Assembly (NCBI GenBank): GCA_017404125.1
Contig: JAFRCZ010000259.1
Coordinates: forward strand, 1 to 8,307
Direction: 5' to 3'
DNA: 8,307 nt
Origin: Methanobrevibacter sp.
GTDB taxonomy: Archaea; Methanobacteriota; Methanobacteria; Methanobacteriales; Methanobacteriaceae
Shown here: positions 4,766 through 8,307 of the stretch, one piece after another
Layout of the letters: every line of letters begins with the position of its first letter
Position numbering within the stretch: the first letter of the stretch is position 1
Program-made: the position numbers and the translations under genes
Notes under the pieces: generated by a model
Told to the model about the DNA's origin: nothing
Seen by the model: only the letters and a program-made list of their open reading frames with translations
The model's database searches: none

Positions 4766-7700
4766 ATTAAAAAACAGATGATTTTACTTATTACACTTAT
4801 TACATTTGTAATGCTTGTCATAAGTGGAGTTTCTGCAGAAAGTGCTATAGATGCTTCTGATATTAGCGAAGTTTCTATAAGTGGGGACATTGGAATTTCT
4901 AATGTTGGAAGCAACGATTTAGAATCTGTTTCCTCTGAAAATGTAGATATAATTGATGAATCTGATAGTGTCGTAGTGGATGATGCAAACACTAAAAACA
5001 TTATCAAAGATTCAGGATCTTCTGCTAGTTCAATAAATGTTAAAGTTGGTTATGAATACTCTAACGATGCTAACAAAATCAGTCCTGATTTTTATGTAGT
5101 ATCTGAAGATGGCAAATATCTTAACTTTACAAAATCATTTGACTTTAATTCTAAAAAATGGATTCTTAGTTTGAACGAAGCTTTAGAAGGCAATTATAAT
5201 ATTACTGCAATGTCTGCTGGTTATATTACTGAATCTAAAATGGTCAGTAGTTCCAGCTTAAGCGATGTTTCATTTGATTTTAGAGCTACTGAAGCTTACA
5301 TATTAGGAATGACTGTCGCTGAATCTGCAGATAAAATATTAGACTTTAAAAATGCTGACGACGTTCTTGCAGTTTCTACTGCAGGTCTTGCAAAATTAAA
5401 TAATAAAACTAGTGAAGATGCTTTAGAAGCTATTTTAAATTATGGGGACATACCTTACAGTAACGTTTTAATGTTACGTCAAAGTGCGGTTGACCCTATA
5501 GACTTTGCTTTTATTATTAAAAAAGGAAATCAATTAAAAGCAGTCATTTATCAAAATGGAGCTACAACACCGGTTTATACTGGTACCATTTCTGAAAATA
5601 TGACTAAGAAAGAATGGAACGCTTATTACAATGCTGTTGAAGGAGAAAATGCTTGGTCTTTCGCAAGTCTAGCTAATGGTTGGGCTGCTGGAGTTTCAAG
5701 AGAAATACTTCAGGAAGCTGCTTTCCATGGCCACATATGTGAAGGTACTTTAGGTGGATACAGTATTATCCAAGCATTAATGAAATACTATCCTCCAGTT
5801 CAGGAAAACAACCCTGGCAGTAATCAACCTGCAGCAGATATAACTGCTTATAAAGTACTTGGTGTTCCAGGCGGATCTGATGATGACGCTGCTTTATTCT
5901 TCTTGGATGACACTATCGGTAAAACCGGTTACACTGGTATGAACACTACTTCCACTGGCGTTACTGAAAACATGATGGGTTTCATCAGATGGTATTCTGC
6001 AACTGCATCTGAACCTGCACATGGTGATTTGGTCATTATCGCATTCAATTCATCCGATGTTAAAAAGCTTTTCACCAAAGAAACTGGCATTGATGCTGAT
6101 GCTGGTAGCTTAGAAGAGTTACAATACAATTCCTGGTGGATTAAACAAATCAACACTAATCCTGAAAGATTAGTGCAATACTTATATGAATTTTCAGGTT
6201 TAAACCAAACTCATTATGACTACTTAATGGGAACAACCAGTGCTACTCAAAGTATTGATGGCGAACCATTTGATTACGGTATGGATGGTCACGGTTTAGA
6301 TTTAGAATACATCTTATCTTTAAACCTTGAAAAAGCTACCAGAACCAATACTGATAATGCTAAAGCTACTTTATCTGATGATCAATTAAAACAAATCGGT
6401 ATCGATGCTGCTGTTTTAGCTAAAGAAATCTTTAAAGAAGAGTTAGGTGTTGACATCGATAGAGATGACGTAGACTTTACTGTTTGTACTGATGCAAGTT
6501 ATGCTTTCTTAAATGGCCAAGAAACCGTTGTTGTTCGTGACGGTCTTTATGAAGAGTTAGGCGCAACCTTATACAGTCAAACCTTATTAAATCTTCACCA
6601 AGCTATATGGAAACCTTTATGGTTTGCATTTGCAATGCGCTATCCTGATTCCGATGCAGTTAATATGGTTTATTTAAGATATAACCCTGCTACCAATGAT
6701 TTCTTCGTAGGTGAACTTGACGGCAAAAAGGTAGTTGATATAGGATTTGAAACATTAAACAATTCTAAAAAATTAAGAGCAATCGAAAAATCATTTGTGC
6801 CTGATGGAAATTGGTTTAATATTCAATCATTGGTAAATGCATGGAATGAACATCCAGTATATGACCAGATGTCCACTTTCCTATACCATGCACACGTATG
6901 TCCAGGTGTACAGCCAGGATTCTTCATGACTGATTTCATTTTATCCAATTATCCTTTAGGTGAAAACGAATCCTATACTTACATTGCTGATACCATTTAC
7001 TGTAAGGATGACAGTTTAACTTACTTATTAGACTTATCCCCAGGTTTAGGTAATTACTTTGTACAAAAATTACCTACCAATGAAACCAAAGGTGAAGGTG
7101 ATGGAACTGGAGATAACCAAGGTGTACTCATTGTTTGGGATGACCAACTTAAAATAGGTAAGGCTGTAGTCTTAAGTACTACAATGGCATCTGTTGATAC
7201 CAGCAAATATGCTACCTCAGAAGCTTCACGTGCAGCTATGATTAGAGCAAACATCGATTTATACAACGGCAGAGAAAATCCAGAACTCATTGCTGCTCCA
7301 AATCCAGGTGCTCATTATGAAAAATGGATTACCGAAGAGCAATTCAATGCTTTAAAACAAGGAACTGCAAGTGGAGCAAATCCTATTGCTTTCTTGAAAA
7401 GTCTTCCGGATGTTACTAAAGAGGATTTATTAAAATCTATGCAAAGTTCCAATAACACTAATGATAACTCAAACAGTGATAATACCAATGATGGAACTAG
7501 CACCAATACCAATGATGGAACTGATGCCAACAGCGGTTCCAATGCAATTGGCGCAAGCAGTAACAATAACAATCCTACTTCAAGTCCATACGTTCGTTCC
7601 AGATCTGCTGGTGTAGGTACCAATGGTGCTATAGCTACCGCTGCGCCTGCTGAAGATGCTTCTGAAGATGCTTCTGAAGATGCTGATGCAGATACCGCAA

Positions 7701-7840
7701 GTGAAGATGCTGCTTACGAAGTTTCTAAAACTCCTTCTACCAAATCTACAGACTCTAATGCTTTAGCATATGCTGTAGTAGGTGTTTTAGCTATCGGCGC
7801 TTTACTTGGTTTAGGTTATGTAAGACGTAATAAAAAATAG
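4766..7840 (+). CDS. Secreted, membrane-anchored protein with two FmdE-like domains
   Basis: The protein has 1020 residues from ATG 4778 (numbering used here), or 1024 from the preferred ATT start at 4766, which adds MKKQ and completes a Sec signal peptide; likely cleavage is after A20. An acidic Ser-rich stretch follows, then a beta-sandwich-like segment (about 84-170). The first FmdE-like domain carries FHGHICEG (H317, H319, C321) and VPGGSDDDAALFF from 363. A linking region has C570. The second carries YHAHVCPG (H704, H706, C708) and YCKDDSLTYLLDLSPGLGN from 741. These correspond to the HGHxCPG signature of FmdE, a family named from the formylmethanofuran dehydrogenase operon, whose His/Cys residues can bind metal. 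I see no CxxC zinc finger. Residues about 889-993 are Asn/Ser/Thr/Asp/Ala-rich, likely a wall-spanning stalk. About 995-1013 is a membrane span followed by YVRRNKK, so the bulk lies outside. A role in metal or cofactor capture is inferred; the substrate is unknown. A hairpin terminator follows. Confidence 0.9.
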   Translation: MKKQMILLITLITFVMLVISGVSAESAIDASDISEVSISGDIGISNVGSNDLESVSSENVDIIDESDSVVVDDANTKNIIKDSGSSASSINVKVGYEYSNDANKISPDFYVVSEDGKYLNFTKSFDFNSKKWILSLNEALEGNYNITAMSAGYITESKMVSSSSLSDVSFDFRATEAYILGMTVAESADKILDFKNADDVLAVSTAGLAKLNNKTSEDALEAILNYGDIPYSNVLMLRQSAVDPIDFAFIIKKGNQLKAVIYQNGATTPVYTGTISENMTKKEWNAYYNAVEGENAWSFASLANGWAAGVSREILQEAAFHGHICEGTLGGYSIIQALMKYYPPVQENNPGSNQPAADITAYKVLGVPGGSDDDAALFFLDDTIGKTGYTGMNTTSTGVTENMMGFIRWYSATASEPAHGDLVIIAFNSSDVKKLFTKETGIDADAGSLEELQYNSWWIKQINTNPERLVQYLYEFSGLNQTHYDYLMGTTSATQSIDGEPFDYGMDGHGLDLEYILSLNLEKATRTNTDNAKATLSDDQLKQIGIDAAVLAKEIFKEELGVDIDRDDVDFTVCTDASYAFLNGQETVVVRDGLYEELGATLYSQTLLNLHQAIWKPLWFAFAMRYPDSDAVNMVYLRYNPATNDFFVGELDGKKVVDIGFETLNNSKKLRAIEKSFVPDGNWFNIQSLVNAWNEHPVYDQMSTFLYHAHVCPGVQPGFFMTDFILSNYPLGENESYTYIADTIYCKDDSLTYLLDLSPGLGNYFVQKLPTNETKGEGDGTGDNQGVLIVWDDQLKIGKAVVLSTTMASVDTSKYATSEASRAAMIRANIDLYNGRENPELIAAPNPGAHYEKWITEEQFNALKQGTASGANPIAFLKSLPDVTKEDLLKSMQSSNNTNDNSNSDNTNDGTSTNTNDGTDANSGSNAIGASSNNNNPTSSPYVRSRSAGVGTNGAIATAAPAEDASEDASEDADADTASEDAAYEVSKTPSTKSTDSNALAYAVVGVLAIGALLGLGYVRRNKK

Positions 7841-7850
7841 TTTTTAAAGA

Positions 7851-7888
7851 ATTATAACTCTTTTGAGTTATAATCTTTTTTTATTTTT
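7851..7888 (+). terminator. Hairpin plus T-tract terminator
   Basis: A perfect ten-base stem, ATTATAACTC (7851-7860) and GAGTTATAAT (7865-7874), encloses a TTTT loop. It is followed by C and T-runs to about 7888. It lies ten bases after the TAG stop and closes the FmdE-like gene as a single transcript. Its stem contains the same TAACTC/GAGTTA string as the repeats near the left end, probably by chance. Confidence 0.8.
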
Positions 7889-7898
7889 TTAAAGGATT

Positions 7899-7962
7899 AA
7901 TCTAATTAAAAAAGTTTTTTAAGATTAAAACTCTTTTAGCCTTCATATTTGTTAATTAGATT
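7899..7962. repeat. Separated 11-bp inverted repeat
   Basis: AATCTAATTAA at 7899-7909 is the exact reverse complement of TTAATTAGATT at 7952-7962, with 42 bases between. It lies upstream of the last gene and could mark paired regulator sites. The arms are very AT-rich, so chance is not excluded. Confidence 0.35.
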
Positions 7963-8029
7963 TAATTAAGATTCCAGTGATTTTTTAATTAAATGTAATT
8001 AATTAATATTTTTAAGATTTAAATGATGT

Positions 8030-8035
8030 GGTGAT
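8030..8035 (+). promoter_or_regulatory. Ribosome binding site GGTGAT for a TTG start
   Basis: GGTGAT matches the end of the anti-16S consensus AGGAGGTGAT. From its GG core it is placed suitably for the TTG at 8039. No in-frame ATG or GTG follows before the signal peptide ends, so this decides the start. Confidence 0.6.
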
Positions 8036-8038
8036 TTT

Positions 8039-8307
8039 TTGAATAAATATAAAAGTTTAGCTTTATTGATTTCTATAATTTTTATTATATCATTTGTTTC
8101 TACTGCTGTTTTCGCACATCCAGGGCATGGCAGTGAGTATGATATAGAGGAAGTAACTACAGGTGGTGGTTCCAGTTCTTCTGGTTCTGCTTCTCATGTT
8201 TCTAGTTCTTCTGGTGGTTCCAGTTCTTCTGGTTCTGCTTCTCATGTTTCTAGTTCTTCTGGTGGTTCCAGTTCTTCTGGTTCTGCTTCTCATGTTTCTA
8301 GTTCTTC
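8039..8307 (+). CDS. Secreted Ser/Gly/His-repeat protein with HPGHG N-terminus (partial)
   Basis: The frame opens with TTG and runs off the window end without a stop, giving at least 89 residues. MNKYKSLALL begins a classic signal peptide with a basic start and a hydrophobic core; VFA before H27 is a good cleavage site. The mature protein would begin HPGHGSEYDIEEV, then TTGGG, then exact 16-residue repeats GGSSSSGSASHVSSSS. The two early histidines, one at the mature N-terminus, and one His per repeat are potential metal ligands. The Ser/Gly repeats should be disordered and may span or decorate the wall. I do not recognise the family, and its functional domain may lie beyond the window. The gene follows the secreted FmdE-like gene after a terminator, so it is probably transcribed separately. 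Translation from TTG and the signal peptide make it a real gene despite the lack of an ATG. Confidence 0.75.
   Translation, partial: MNKYKSLALLISIIFIISFVSTAVFAHPGHGSEYDIEEVTTGGGSSSSGSASHVSSSSGGSSSSGSASHVSSSSGGSSSSGSASHVSSS
8165..8307 (+). repeat. Perfect 48-bp tandem repeat, at least three copies
   Basis: Units run 8165-8212, 8213-8260 and 8261-8307, the last missing one base at the window edge. All are identical, and the unit length is 16 codons, so copy changes keep the reading frame. Each encodes GGSSSSGSASHVSSSS. Perfect identity, including synonymous positions, suggests recent expansion by slippage or recombination. Confidence 0.95.

Noticed and set aside
4759..7623. Several minus-strand open frames opposite the FmdE-like gene
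   Set aside because: They are antisense shadows of a long, clearly coding plus-strand gene and show no family features.
8090..8293. Minus-strand frame encoding Arg/Thr repeats
   Set aside because: It is the reverse reading of the 48-bp repeat. The plus strand has a signal peptide, a ribosome binding site and sensible composition.
8165..8307. CRISPR array
   Set aside because: The 48-bp units are directly adjacent with no unique spacers, and they are coding.

Overview
The window looks like chromosomal DNA of a gut- or rumen-type methanogenic archaeon of the order Methanobacteriales, most likely Methanobrevibacter. The DNA is very AT-rich. It has archaeal TATA-like boxes, GGAGGT/GGTGAT-type ribosome binding sites, oligo-T tracts after genes, large secreted Ser/Asn/Asp-rich proteins, and an FmdE-domain protein of a kind seen in methanogens. 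The assignment comes from recognition, not from a search.

Layout. Positions 1-519 and 1216-2025 are long, T-rich stretches with no protein gene. Between them lies one gene (520-1215) for a protein with an AbrB/MazE-like N-terminal motif and a long coiled coil. Both flanks carry a family of short dispersed repeats. The most striking are copies of a sequence that matches, as I remember it, the Methanothermobacter mini-ORB (TTTACACTTGAAA), the binding site of the initiator Cdc6/Orc1. Two copies stand next to a second repeat, GTTAACTCA. I read this as a candidate replication origin, or at least an Orc1-binding locus. No cdc6 gene is in the window.

Positions 2026-4309 hold two overlapping, translationally coupled genes: a polytopic membrane protein resembling O-antigen/oligosaccharide repeat-unit polymerases, and a cytosolic GT-B fold protein resembling MurG or UDP-GlcNAc 2-epimerase. 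Together they suggest synthesis and polymerisation of a cell-surface glycan.

Positions 4310-4765 are a long leader or intergenic region. After it comes a large secreted, C-terminally anchored protein (4766-7840) with two FmdE-like His/Cys domains. Its strong ribosome binding site is placed for a rare ATT start rather than for the first ATG. A clear hairpin plus T-tract terminator follows. The last gene (from a TTG at 8039, cut by the window end) encodes a secreted protein whose predicted mature N-terminus is HPGHG, followed by perfect 48-bp, 16-residue Ser/Gly/His repeats. The last two genes point outside the cell, and both carry potential metal ligands.

All five genes are on the plus strand.
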